Source: Methyloversatilis discipulorum
GTDB lineage: Bacteria; Pseudomonadota; Gammaproteobacteria; Burkholderiales; Rhodocyclaceae
Reading direction: 5' to 3'
Assembly: GCF_018780585.1 (NCBI RefSeq)
Contig: NZ_JADMJL010000008.1
Location: forward strand, 62,001 to 126,000
DNA: 64,000 bases
The notes under the pieces were generated by a model, which saw only the letters and a program-made list of their open reading frames with translations, was not told where the DNA came from and did no database searches. The position numbers were made by a program, and so were the translations under genes. This document shows positions 51,714-61,300 of this stretch, piece by piece (the stretch's first letter is position 1; each line of letters opens with the position of its first letter).

Positions 51714-52943
51714 TCAGACGTCTTCCGAGATCGGCATCTGCACGCTGCCGTCGAGGAATTTCTGCGGACCGGCTTCGGTCGGCATGATGTCGAAGTCGAA
51801 GATGTCGGTCGGCAGCCACAGCGTCGCGCAGGCGTTCGGAATGTCGACCACGCCGCTGATGTGGCCCTGCACCGGTGCGGTGCCGAGGATCGAATAGGCC
51901 TGGGCGCCCGAGTAGCCGAATTTCTTCAGGTACTCGATCGCGTTCAGGCAGGCCTGACGGTAGGCCACATGCACGTCGAGGTAATGCTGCTTGCCCTGCT
52001 CGTCGACCGAAATGCCTTCGAAGATGAGGTAGTCGTCGTACTTGGGCGTGATCGGGCTGGGCTTGAAGATCGGGTTCTTCACCGCGTACTTCTTCATGCC
52101 GTCCTTGATGATGTTCACCCGCAGGTGCAGCCAGCCGGCCATTTCGATGGCGCCGCAGAAGGTGATTTCGCCGTCGCCCTGCGAGAAGTGCAGGTCGCCC
52201 ATCGACAGGCCGCCGCCCTTCACATAGACCGGGAAGTAGATGCGCGAGCCGCGCGACAGATCCTTGATGTCGCAGTTGCCGCCGTGTTCGCGCGGCGGCA
52301 CGGTACGCGCGCCTTCCATCGCCGCCTTGTCGCGCGCCTCGCCCTTCAGGCGACCCATGTGCGCGGTCGGTGCGCACGGCGGGCAGCCCAGCGGCGGCAC
52401 GCGCTCGGGGTCGGTGTTGATGAAGTCGATCTCGCGCTTGTTCCACTCTTCGAGCAGCTTGGGATCGGGCAGGCAGCCGATCAGACCCGGGTGGATCAGG
52501 CCGGCGTACTTGACGCCCGGCACGTGGCGCGATTCGGTGAACATGCCCTTGATGTCCCAGATCGACTTCTGCGCCAGCGGGAAGTGATCGGTCAGGAAGC
52601 CGCCGCCGTTCTTCTTCGAGAAGAAGCCGTTGAAGCCCCACAGGCTGTCTTCCTTGGCGCCGATGTCGAGGATGTCGACCACCAGCAGGTCGCCCGGCTC
52701 GCAGCCTTCGACGCCGATCGGGCCGGACAGGAAGTGCACCGTGGTCAGGTCGACGTCGCGCACGTCGTCGGCGCTGTCGTTGTTCTGGATGTAGCCGCCG
52801 GTCCAGTCGTAGGTTTCGATCTTGAAGTCGTCGCCCGGCTTCACCCACGCGACGATGGGGATGTCCGGGTGCCAGCGGTTGTGAACCATGTCGTTCTCAT
52901 ACGGCGACTGCTTCAGGTCTACCTTGATCAGGGTCTCTGCCAT
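51714..52943 (-). CDS. fmdA: Formamidase (acetamidase/formamidase family)
   Basis: A 409-residue FmdA, usual length. It hydrolyses formamide, and more slowly other short amides, to the acid and ammonia in the cytosol. Typical segments are MAETLIKVDLKQSPYENDMV at the start, HFLSGPIGVEGCEPGDLLVVDI, HPGLIGCLPD and GDLHFSQGDGEITFCGAIE, with the metal and catalytic residues in the last. It supplies nitrogen (and formate) from substrate brought in by the co-transcribed importer. Confidence 0.94.
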   Translation of the reverse strand: MAETLIKVDLKQSPYENDMVHNRWHPDIPIVAWVKPGDDFKIETYDWTGGYIQNNDSADDVRDVDLTTVHFLSGPIGVEGCEPGDLLVVDILDIGAKEDSLWGFNGFFSKKNGGGFLTDHFPLAQKSIWDIKGMFTESRHVPGVKYAGLIHPGLIGCLPDPKLLEEWNKREIDFINTDPERVPPLGCPPCAPTAHMGRLKGEARDKAAMEGARTVPPREHGGNCDIKDLSRGSRIYFPVYVKGGGLSMGDLHFSQGDGEITFCGAIEMAGWLHLRVNIIKDGMKKYAVKNPIFKPSPITPKYDDYLIFEGISVDEQGKQHYLDVHVAYRQACLNAIEYLKKFGYSGAQAYSILGTAPVQGHISGVVDIPNACATLWLPTDIFDFDIMPTEAGPQKFLDGSVQMPISEDV

Positions 52944-52998
52944 GTTGATCTCCTTGGGTGGAAGGGGCGGTTGGGCGGTGTTGCGGCGGTGGGCGGGG

Positions 52999-53688
52999 TC
53001 AGACGGACAGGAACTGCTTGATGTGCGCGGTATCGGTTTCCGCGCGGGTGCTCTCATGGACCAGGCGGCCGCCTTCGATGACGAACAGGCGGTCGGCCAC
53101 GTCCATCGCGAAGCTGAGCACCTGCTCGGACACGACGATGGTGATCTGGCGCAACTTGCGGATTTCGTTCAGCGCGCGCGCGATGTCCTTGATGATCGAC
53201 GGCTGTATGCCTTCGGTCGGCTCGTCGAGCAGCAGCACCTTGGGATCGGTCACCAGCGCGCGGGCAATGGCCAGCTGTTGCTGCTGGCCACCCGACAGGT
53301 TGCCGCCCTTGCGGCGGCGCATCTCCCACAGCACCGGGAAGAGGGCGTAGATCTCGTCCGGCACCTTCTTGACCTTGGCATTCTCCAGGCCGGTGTGGAT
53401 GTTCTCCTCGACGGTGAGCGTCGGGAAAATCATCCGGCCCTGCGGCACGTAGGCGATGCCCTTGGCGACGCGCTTGTAGCTTTCGTCCTTCGACACTTCG
53501 TTGCCGGCGACTTCGATCTGACCGCTCTTCAGCGGCAGGATGCCGATCAGCGACTTGAACAGCGTGGTCTTGCCCATGCCGTTGCGGCCCATGATGGCGA
53601 CCGTTTCGTTGGCATTGGCTTCGAACGAGATGCCGTGCAGTGCCTCGCTCTGCCCGTAGGCGACATGTACGTCCTTGACGTTGAGCAT
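52999..53688 (-). CDS. urtE: Branched-chain/urea-type ABC transporter ATPase UrtE
   Basis: A 229-residue ABC ATPase of the LivF/UrtE class. Walker A GRNGMGKTT, signature LSGGQQQQLAIARAL, Walker B VLLLDEPTEGIQPSI. The GIQPSI stretch is typical of UrtE. Together with UrtD it powers the permease pair UrtBC. Confidence 0.92.
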   Translation of the reverse strand: MLNVKDVHVAYGQSEALHGISFEANANETVAIMGRNGMGKTTLFKSLIGILPLKSGQIEVAGNEVSKDESYKRVAKGIAYVPQGRMIFPTLTVEENIHTGLENAKVKKVPDEIYALFPVLWEMRRRKGGNLSGGQQQQLAIARALVTDPKVLLLDEPTEGIQPSIIKDIARALNEIRKLRQITIVVSEQVLSFAMDVADRLFVIEGGRLVHESTRAETDTAHIKQFLSV

Positions 53689-53734
53689 GGTGGTGTCCTT
53701 TTGCGATGACTGGCGCGTGGGCGGGGCCGCTGAC

Positions 53735-54478
53735 TCAGTGGCCCAGATAAACGTCGATGACCTTGGGATCGTTCTGCACCTTGTCCATCGATCCTTCGGC
53801 GAGGATCTTTCCCTGGTGCATGACGGTGACCTTGTGGGCGATGCGCTTGACGAAATCCATGTCGTGCTCGATCACGATCACCGAGCGGCCCTTGCAGATG
53901 CGCTGCAGCAGTTCGGCGGTCAGTTCGCGTTCGCGCACGCTCATGCCGGCGATCGGTTCGTCGAGCATCAGCAGCTCCGGCTCCTGCATCAGCAACATGC
54001 CGATTTCCAGCCACTGCTTCTGGCCGTGGCTGAGCAGGCCGGCTTCGGTGTCGAGCGCGTCGCCGAGGCCGATCTCGTCGGCCACCGACTGCACGCGCGC
54101 CTTCACCTCGTCGGTGCAGCGGAAGCCGAGCGCGCCGAGCACGCTGCGGCCGCGCGGGAAGGACACTTCCAGGTTCTTGAACACCGAAAGGTTTTCGTAG
54201 ATCGACGGCGTCTGGAACTTGCGGCCGATGCCGGCGCGCACGATCTTGTGTTCCTGCAGCTTGGTCATCTCCACGTTCTTAAACTTGATGCTGCCGCCGC
54301 TGGCCTTGGTCTTGCCGCAGATCAGGTCGAGCAGCGTGGTCTTGCCGGCGCCGTTCGGGCCGATGATCACGCGCAGCTCGCCGCGATCGACGTAGAGGGT
54401 CAGCGCGTCGATCGCCTTGAAGCCGTCGAAGGACACGGTCAGGTCCTCGATCGCCAGTACGAAATCGGTATTGCTCAT
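53735..54478 (-). CDS. urtD: Urea/amide ABC transporter ATPase UrtD
   Basis: A 247-residue ABC ATPase of the LivG/UrtD class. Walker [19 protein letters not shown], signature LSHGQKQWLEIGMLL, Walker B LLMLDEPIAGMS, switch His in VIEHDMDFVK. It lies 46 bp from urtE and 28 bp from urtC in the operon. Confidence 0.92.
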   Translation of the reverse strand: MSNTDFVLAIEDLTVSFDGFKAIDALTLYVDRGELRVIIGPNGAGKTTLLDLICGKTKASGGSIKFKNVEMTKLQEHKIVRAGIGRKFQTPSIYENLSVFKNLEVSFPRGRSVLGALGFRCTDEVKARVQSVADEIGLGDALDTEAGLLSHGQKQWLEIGMLLMQEPELLMLDEPIAGMSVRERELTAELLQRICKGRSVIVIEHDMDFVKRIAHKVTVMHQGKILAEGSMDKVQNDPKVIDVYLGH

Positions 54479-54506
54479 GTCGGTCTCCTGTCAGGTCGGG
54501 CGCGGG

Positions 54507-55700
54507 TCAGGCCGACTGGCCCTGGACGCCGCCGGGCAGTGCGGCGGGCGGTGCGGACTTGTGGGTGGGGGCCGAGGGCGGTGCCGGCGGTTCGCCCGCG
54601 GACGCAGCCGGTTTGGCGACGGACTTGCGACGCGAGAACCAGGGCTTCACGTGGCTTTCGTACAGACCGGCCAGGCCGTTGGGGAAGGCGAGCACGACGC
54701 CGATGAACAGCGCGGCCATCAGGAACAGCCAGAGGTCGGGCGCGCTTTCGGAGAAGTAGGTCTTGCCGGCATTGACCAGCAGCGCGCCATACACCGCGCC
54801 GACCAGCGACATGCGGCCGCCCACCGCGGCGAAGATGACCATTTCGATCGACGGCACGATGCCGACGAAGGACGGCGACATGAAGCCGACCTGCAGCGTG
54901 AACATCGCGCCGCCGATGGCCGAGATGCCGGCCGCCAGCACGAACACGAACACCTTGAACATCGCCACGTCGTAGCCGGAGAAGCGCACCCGGTCTTCCT
55001 TGTCGCGCATCGCCAGCAGCAGCGTGCCGAGCTTGGACATCTGTATCCAGCGGCAGAGCAGGATGACGCCGATCAGCAGCGCGGCATTGACGAAGTACAG
55101 GACGTACTTCGATGAGTCGTCGCGGATGTCCCAGCCGAGCAGGGTCTTCAGGTCGGTGATGCCATTGACGCCGCCGGTGTAGCCCTGCTGGCCGATGATG
55201 AGCACGGTCAGGATGAGCGCCACCGCCTGCGTGATGATGGCGAAATACACGCCACCGACCCGGCGCTTGAACATGGCGAAGCTGATGATGAAGGCCAGCA
55301 CCATCGGCACCAGCACCACCGCGATCAGCGCCAGCGGCAGGTGGTTGAACGGCTCCCACCAGAACGGCAGTTCGGTGATCTGGTTCCAGTCCATGAAGTC
55401 CGGAATGCCCGGCGTGCTCTGGATCTTGGTCGATTCCGGATCCGAGGCCTCGAGCTTCAGGAACATCGCCATCATGTAGCCGCCGAGGCCGAAGAAGCAG
55501 CCCTGACCCAGACTCAGGATGCCGCCGTAGCCCCACAGCATGACGAGGCCGACGGCGACGAAGGCGTAGGTGAGGTATTTGCCGACGAGGTTGAGGCGGA
55601 AGATGTCCATCGTCAGCGGGAACACGACCATGATGACGAGCGCGAGGACGAGCACGCTCCCCATGCCGGTTCGTGCAACCCAGTTCTTGAATGCGTCCAT
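54507..55700 (-). CDS. urtC: Urea/amide ABC transporter permease UrtC
   Basis: A 397-residue LivM-like permease with about ten membrane segments, for example GMGSVLVLALVIMVVFPLTM and YLTYAFVAVGLVMLWGYGGILSLGQG. The EAA-like loop is near GYDVAMFKVFVFVLAAGISAIGGA. The ~45-residue C-terminal tail is Ala/Pro-rich. It pairs with UrtB. Confidence 0.9.
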   Translation of the reverse strand: MDAFKNWVARTGMGSVLVLALVIMVVFPLTMDIFRLNLVGKYLTYAFVAVGLVMLWGYGGILSLGQGCFFGLGGYMMAMFLKLEASDPESTKIQSTPGIPDFMDWNQITELPFWWEPFNHLPLALIAVVLVPMVLAFIISFAMFKRRVGGVYFAIITQAVALILTVLIIGQQGYTGGVNGITDLKTLLGWDIRDDSSKYVLYFVNAALLIGVILLCRWIQMSKLGTLLLAMRDKEDRVRFSGYDVAMFKVFVFVLAAGISAIGGAMFTLQVGFMSPSFVGIVPSIEMVIFAAVGGRMSLVGAVYGALLVNAGKTYFSESAPDLWLFLMAALFIGVVLAFPNGLAGLYESHVKPWFSRRKSVAKPAASAGEPPAPPSAPTHKSAPPAALPGGVQGQSA

Positions 55701-55740
55701 GTGAATCTCCTGGAAGGTGCGAAGTCGGTGCGGATCGCGT

Positions 55741-56655
55741 TCAGCGGCGGATCTTCGAGGCGAAGAGGCCCTGCGGACGGATCATCAGGATGGTCACGAT
55801 GAGCAGCAGCGTGAGTACCTTGGCCATCGAGCCGGTCAGGAAAAACTCGGCGATCGACTGCGTCTGGGCGATGCCGAAGGCCGACGCCACGGTGCCAAGC
55901 AGCGAAGCGGCGCCGCCGAAGGTCACTACGAGGAAGGCATCGACGATGTAGAGCGAGCCCGAAGTCGGACCGGTCGAACCGATGGTGGTGAAGGCCGCGC
56001 CCGCCACGCCGGCGATGCCGCAGCCGATGGCGAAGGTGAGGCGGTCGGTGCGCTTGGTGTTGATGCCGGTGGCGTTGGCCATCGCGCGGTTGGCGACGGT
56101 GGCGCGCACACGCAGACCCCAGCGCGACTTGTACAGCGCGAGCAGCACGCCGCCGGTCACCACGGCAGTGAGGCCGAGCACGAACAAGCCGTTGATCGGG
56201 ATGTCCAGCCCTTCGGACGGCGCCCACGAACCCATCAGCCACTCGGGCAGGGTCGGGCTCACTTCCTTCGGACCGAAGGTCGAGCGGAACACCTGCTGCA
56301 TGCCGAGCGACAGGCCCCAGGTGGCGAGCAGCGTATCCAGCGGACGTTTGTACAGATGTCGTATCAGCGCCCACTCGGTCAGCCAGCCGAAGGCGAAGGC
56401 GATGAAGAAGGCGGCGACGATGGCGATCGGGAAATAGGCTTGCACCAGCCCGGGCGCATAGGTTTCGGTCAGGCTGGAGAACATGAAGATGGTGTAGGCG
56501 CCGATGGTCATGAATTCGCCATGCGCCATGTTGATCACGCCCATCTGGCCGAAGATGATGGCGAGGCCGAGGCCCATCAGCAGCAGGACCGAGAACAGGC
56601 TCAGCCCGGCGAAGCCCTGCATCAGGGCGATGTTGTAGATTTCGTCGAATGACAT
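55741..56655 (-). CDS. urtB: Urea/amide ABC transporter permease UrtB
   Basis: A 304-residue LivH-like permease starting MSFDEIYNIALMQGFAGLSL. Typical parts are GLGLAIIFGQMGVINMAHGEF and the RVRATVANRAMANATGINT cytoplasmic loop. Upstream in-frame residues are not membrane-like, so the shorter start is used. Confidence 0.91.
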   Translation of the reverse strand: MSFDEIYNIALMQGFAGLSLFSVLLLMGLGLAIIFGQMGVINMAHGEFMTIGAYTIFMFSSLTETYAPGLVQAYFPIAIVAAFFIAFAFGWLTEWALIRHLYKRPLDTLLATWGLSLGMQQVFRSTFGPKEVSPTLPEWLMGSWAPSEGLDIPINGLFVLGLTAVVTGGVLLALYKSRWGLRVRATVANRAMANATGINTKRTDRLTFAIGCGIAGVAGAAFTTIGSTGPTSGSLYIVDAFLVVTFGGAASLLGTVASAFGIAQTQSIAEFFLTGSMAKVLTLLLIVTILMIRPQGLFASKIRR

Positions 56656-56748
56656 GACGGACCTCCGGACGGTTGGCCGAGCACTGCCCGGCCGTGCAGG
56701 GAAAGGAGGCGCGCCGCCCGGTCTGCGCCGGGGCGGCACGCCGGGGTA

Positions 56749-58020
56749 TTACTGGTAGCCCTTGGGGAAGGGGTTGGGTTCGATCAGGTCGGCCGATTCG
56801 GCGACCACCTTGAAAGTGCCGTCCGGCTGGCCCTGGGCGATGCGCGCCTTGGACCACAGGTGATGGTTCTCATGGACCTTCACGTAGCCTTCCGGCGCGC
56901 TCTTCAGTTCGATGCCGGGCGAGGCGGCGACCACCTTGTCGACATCGAAGCTGCCCGCCTTCTCGACGGCGGCCTTCCACAGCCAGGGGCCGAGATAGCC
57001 GGCCTGGGTCACGTCGCCGATCACCGACTTCGGACCGTAGGCCTTCTTGAAGGCCTCGACGAAAGCCTTGTTGTTGGCGTTGTCGAGCGACTGGAAGTAC
57101 TTCATCGAGGAGTAGAAGCCGGCGAAGTTTTCACCGCCCACGCCCAGCATTTCGTCCTCGGTCACCGACAGCGTCAGCAGGAACTGCTTGACGCCGGTGA
57201 TGCCGGCCGCCTTCAGCTGCTTGTAGAAGGCCACATTGGAGCCACCCACCACGGCTGCGAAGATGCAGTCCGGCTTGGCGACCTTGATCTTGTTGATCAG
57301 CGAGTTGAAGTTGGTGTGGCCGAGCGGGTAGTACTCCTCGCCCACCACCTTGCCGAGCTTGCCGACCGACTCGATGTGCTTGCGCGCGATCTTCATCGAG
57401 GTGCGCGGCCAGATGTAGTCGGAGCCGACCAGGAAGTAGGTCTTGGCCTTCTTTTCCTTCGACGCCCAGTCGAGACCCCAGATGATCTGCTGGGTGGCTT
57501 CCTGACCGGTGTAGATGACGTTCTTCGACTGCTCCAGGCCTTCGTAGAAGGTCGGGTAGTAGAGCAGGCCGTTCTCCTTTTCGAACACCGGCAGCACCGC
57601 CTTGCGCGAGGCCGAGGTCCAGCAGCCGAACACGCAGGCCACCTTGTCGTTCACCAGCAGCTTCTTCGACTTCTCGGCGAAGGTCGGCCAGTCGGAGGCG
57701 CCGTCTTCCTTGATCACCTTGATCTTGCGACCGAGGATGCCGCCCATCGCGTTGATCTGGTCGATCGCCAGCTGTTCGGCCTGGATCGAGCCGGTTTCCG
57801 AGATCGCCATCGTGCCGGTGGCGGAGTGCAGCTGACCCACGATGACTTCGGTGTCGGTGACCGCGAGCTTGGTCGTATTGACCTTGGCTGTCGGGAACTG
57901 CGCATTGCCGAAGCTGACGCCGGGCACCATCAGCGCCGGTGCAGCCGCCATGCCGAGCAGAACCTTGCGACGCTGTTCGTCGGTGAGCGGTGCCGGAATC
58001 GTGTCTTTCTTGTCAGCCAT
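56749..58020 (-). CDS. urtA: ABC transporter substrate-binding protein, UrtA/FmdD type
   Basis: A 423-residue periplasmic binding protein, first gene of the operon. It begins with a probable Tat signal (DEQRRKVLLGMAAAPALMVPG). The binding domain opens VIVGQLHSATGTMAISETGS; UrtA proteins usually read HSLSGTMAISE, so this may be the amide-binding (FmdD) variant. VACVFGCWTSASRKAVLPVFE and LLYYPTFYEGLEQSKNVIYTG are family-typical. Ligand urea or short amide. Confidence 0.9.
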   Translation of the reverse strand: MADKKDTIPAPLTDEQRRKVLLGMAAAPALMVPGVSFGNAQFPTAKVNTTKLAVTDTEVIVGQLHSATGTMAISETGSIQAEQLAIDQINAMGGILGRKIKVIKEDGASDWPTFAEKSKKLLVNDKVACVFGCWTSASRKAVLPVFEKENGLLYYPTFYEGLEQSKNVIYTGQEATQQIIWGLDWASKEKKAKTYFLVGSDYIWPRTSMKIARKHIESVGKLGKVVGEEYYPLGHTNFNSLINKIKVAKPDCIFAAVVGGSNVAFYKQLKAAGITGVKQFLLTLSVTEDEMLGVGGENFAGFYSSMKYFQSLDNANNKAFVEAFKKAYGPKSVIGDVTQAGYLGPWLWKAAVEKAGSFDVDKVVAASPGIELKSAPEGYVKVHENHHLWSKARIAQGQPDGTFKVVAESADLIEPNPFPKGYQ

Positions 58021-58378
58021 ATCGTTTCTCCTGAGCGGAAGGGGTTGGGGAGCTTCAGGCGATCCGGTTGCGGCCGTTGAATCGTTTTGTGCACTGCACC
58101 GCAATCGCTCGCTGCGGTGCGAAAAGTAGTGTTCGGGGGTGCGTAGCCGGAATACGTCGATTGACGTATGTGCGTACTCGGCGCAACACCCGCGATCGGG
58201 GTGGGCCGGTGCTAAGGTGGAATCCTGCGCTGTCGCACTGCACCAGGATGTTGCCGAGGGCACCGTCGGGGTGCGCGGCGTGGAGGGAAGCTGCACTTGG
58301 GCTCCGGGTGGCGCGCGGTTTCGCTGCCCGGAGCATTTCTTGCATGGTGTGGCCTCGATCGCGTCAGCGCCTGCCCCG
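58021..58378. promoter_or_regulatory. Divergent promoter region between amide operon and sensor kinase
   Basis: No gene in these 358 bp. A perfect dyad ATACGTC-GATT-GACGTAT lies at 58152-58169. On the minus strand a TACTTT -10 candidate (58123-58128) is placed so that the dyad centre falls ~42-45 bp upstream of the expected start. An activator bound there would overlap the -35, as in class II activation. The adjacent LuxR-type regulator is the best candidate to bind it. Confidence 0.55.
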
Positions 58379-61300
58379 ATGTCCGAAGCCACCCACCAGA
58401 TATTCAAGATCCGCCGCGACTACAATACCTGGGTCGCCAATGAGACGCTCGAGGACTACGCGCTGCGCTACACGCCGCGCAGCTTCCGCAAGTGGTCGGA
58501 GTGGCGGGTCGCCAACACCGCCTTCGGCGCGGTGTCCTTCCTGGCGCTGGAGGCGATCGGCGGCGCCATCGCGCTGAACTACGGCTTCACCAATGCGCTG
58601 TATGCCATCCTGCTGGTCGGGCTGATCACCTTCCTGACCGGTCTGCCGATCAGCTACTGCGCCGCCAAGTACGGCGTGGACATGGACCTGCTCACGCGCG
58701 GCGCCGGCTTCGGCTACCTCGGCTCGACCATCACCTCGCTGGTCTATGCGAGCTTCACCTTCATCTTCTTCGCCATCGAAGCGGCCATCATGGCGCTCGC
58801 CTTCGAGATGTACTTCGGCCTGCCGCTGGCGTGGAGCTATCTGCTGTGTTCGGTGGTGGTGATTCCGCTGGTGATCCACGGTGTCACGCTGATCAGCCGC
58901 ATACAGCTGTGGACGCAGCCGCTGTGGATCGTGCTGCTGGTGCTGCCCTACCTCGCGGTGTGGTGGCAGGCGCCGCACCTGTATTCGGAATTCACCGGCC
59001 TCAGTGGCCGCAGTTCGGGCAGCAGCGAATTCGACTGGATCATGTTCGGTGCGGCGTCGACGGTGGCGATCTCGCTGGTGGTGCAGATCGGCGAACAGGT
59101 CGACTACCTGCGCTTCCTGCCGGAGAAGACGCGCGAGAACCGGGTGCGCTGGTGGGCCTCGGTGCTGATCGCCGGCCCCGGCTGGGTGGTGCCGGGCATG
59201 GTGAAGATGCTGGGCGGCGCCTTTCTCGCCTTCCTTGCGCTGCAGGCCATGGTGCCGGTGGACCGCGCGGTCGAACCCACGCAGATGTATCTCGCCGGCT
59301 TTGCCTACGTGTTCGATTCGCCGGCGGTCGTGCTGGCGGTGACCGCGCTGTTCGTCATCGTGTCGCAGCTGAAGATCAACGTGACCAATGCCTACGCCGG
59401 CTCGCTCGCCTGGTCGAATTTCTTCGCCCGCCTCACGCACAGCCACCCTGGCCGCGTCGTGTGGCTGGTGTTCAATGTGGTGATCGCGCTGCTGCTGATG
59501 CTGCTCGGCGTGTTCGAGGCGCTGGAGCATGTGCTCGGCCTCTACGCCAATCTCGCCATCGCCTGGGTCGGCGCGCTGGTGGCCGACCTGGTCGTGAACA
59601 AGCCGCTCGGTCTGTCGCCGTCGCACATCGAGTTCAAGCGCGCCCATCTGTACGAGATCAACCCGGTCGGCCTCGGCTCGATGCTGATCGCCACCGTCGT
59701 ATCCGTGCTTGCCTACACCGGCTGGATGGGCGACATGGCGCAGGCCTTTTCGCCCTTCATCTCGCTGGCCACCGCCTTCGTCACCGCGCCGCTGATCGCG
59801 CTCGCCACGCGCGGCCGCTACTACCTCGCGCGGCGCAGTGCCACGCAGTGGCGGCCGGGCCAGACGGTGACCTGCCACGTCTGCGAAAACAGCTTCGAAT
59901 CGGAGGACATGGCGTACTGCCCGGCCTACGGTCAGCCCATCTGTTCGCTGTGCTGCACGCTCGAATCGCGCTGCCACGACCGCTGCAAGACCGACGCCAG
60001 CGCCGCTGACCAGCTGCACGCCTTCCTGAACGCCATCCTGCCGATGCAACTGGCGCGGCGCGTGAACTTCCGCGTCGGCCATTTCCTGGTCGTGTTCCTG
60101 TCGCTCACCGTGCTGCTGGCGGTCATCTTCGGCGTCGTGTTCTACCAGGAGGCCATCGTCAGCGGCCTCTACCCGGCGGCGCGCGACAGCCTGCAGCTCA
60201 CGCTGTCGAAAACCTTCGCGCTGCTGGTGCTGCTGTGTGCCGTGTGCGCCTGGTGGATCGTGCTCGGCTCGGAAAGCCGGCGGCTGGCGCAGGACGAATC
60301 GAACCGGCAGAACCAGCTGCTGATGCGCGAAATCGACGCGCACCGCAAGACCGACCTCGCGCTGCAGAAGGCCAAGGATGCCGCCGAGTCGGCCAACCTT
60401 GCCAAGACGCGCTACGTGACCGGCATCAGCCACGAACTGCGCACGCCGCTGAACAGCATTCTCGGCTACGCGCAGATCCTGCTGCGCGAAACGGGCGGCA
60501 GCGGCAGCACCGGCAAGGGCGGCGGCGACGACACGCAGAAGCGCGCGCTGGGCACCATCCTGCGCAGCGGCGAACATCTGCTGGGCCTGATCGACGGCCT
60601 GCTCGACCTGGCGCGCATCGAGGCCGGCAAGCTCAGGCTGGATCCGGCGCCGATGCCGCTGCGCGAACTGCTGGATGATCTGGCCAAGATGTTCGAGCCG
60701 CAGGCGGCGCGCAAGGGCCTGCAGTTCCGCATCGAAACGACCGGCCGGCTGCCCGACTACGTGCGCGTCGACGCCAAGCGGCTGCGCCAGGTGCTGATCA
60801 ATCTGCTGGCGAATGCGGTCAAGTTCACCGAGCAGGGCGAGGTGGTGCTGCGCATCGATTACCGGATGGAGGTGGCGCGCTTCGAGATCGCCGACACCGG
60901 CCCCGGCATCGCGGCGGACGACCATGCCCGCATCTTCATGCCTTTCGAGCGCAGCGCCAGCGGCCGCGTCATCGCCGAGCCGGGCACCGGCCTGGGCCTG
61001 AGCATCACCCGCATGCTCACCTCGCTGATGGGCGGCGAACTGACGCTGGAGAGCGAGCTCGGTCGTGGCTCGACCTTCCGCCTGCGGCTCTACCTGCCTG
61101 AGTACCTGTCGGTGCCGACGCAGACGCGCTCGATGCGCACCGTCATCGGCTACGAAGGTCCGCGCATGCGCGTGCTGCTGGTCGATGACGACGCCACCCA
61201 GCGCCACATGCTGACCGGCATGCTGGCGCCGCTCGGTTTCGACGTCGACGAGGCGGCCAGCGGCCGCGAGGCGCTGGACTGCGTCGCCCGCGTGCGCCCG

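Noticed and set aside
50148-58020. Urease-linked urea utilisation operon
   Set aside because: No urease or urea carboxylase gene is present; formamidase is the only hydrolase, so an amide system fits better.
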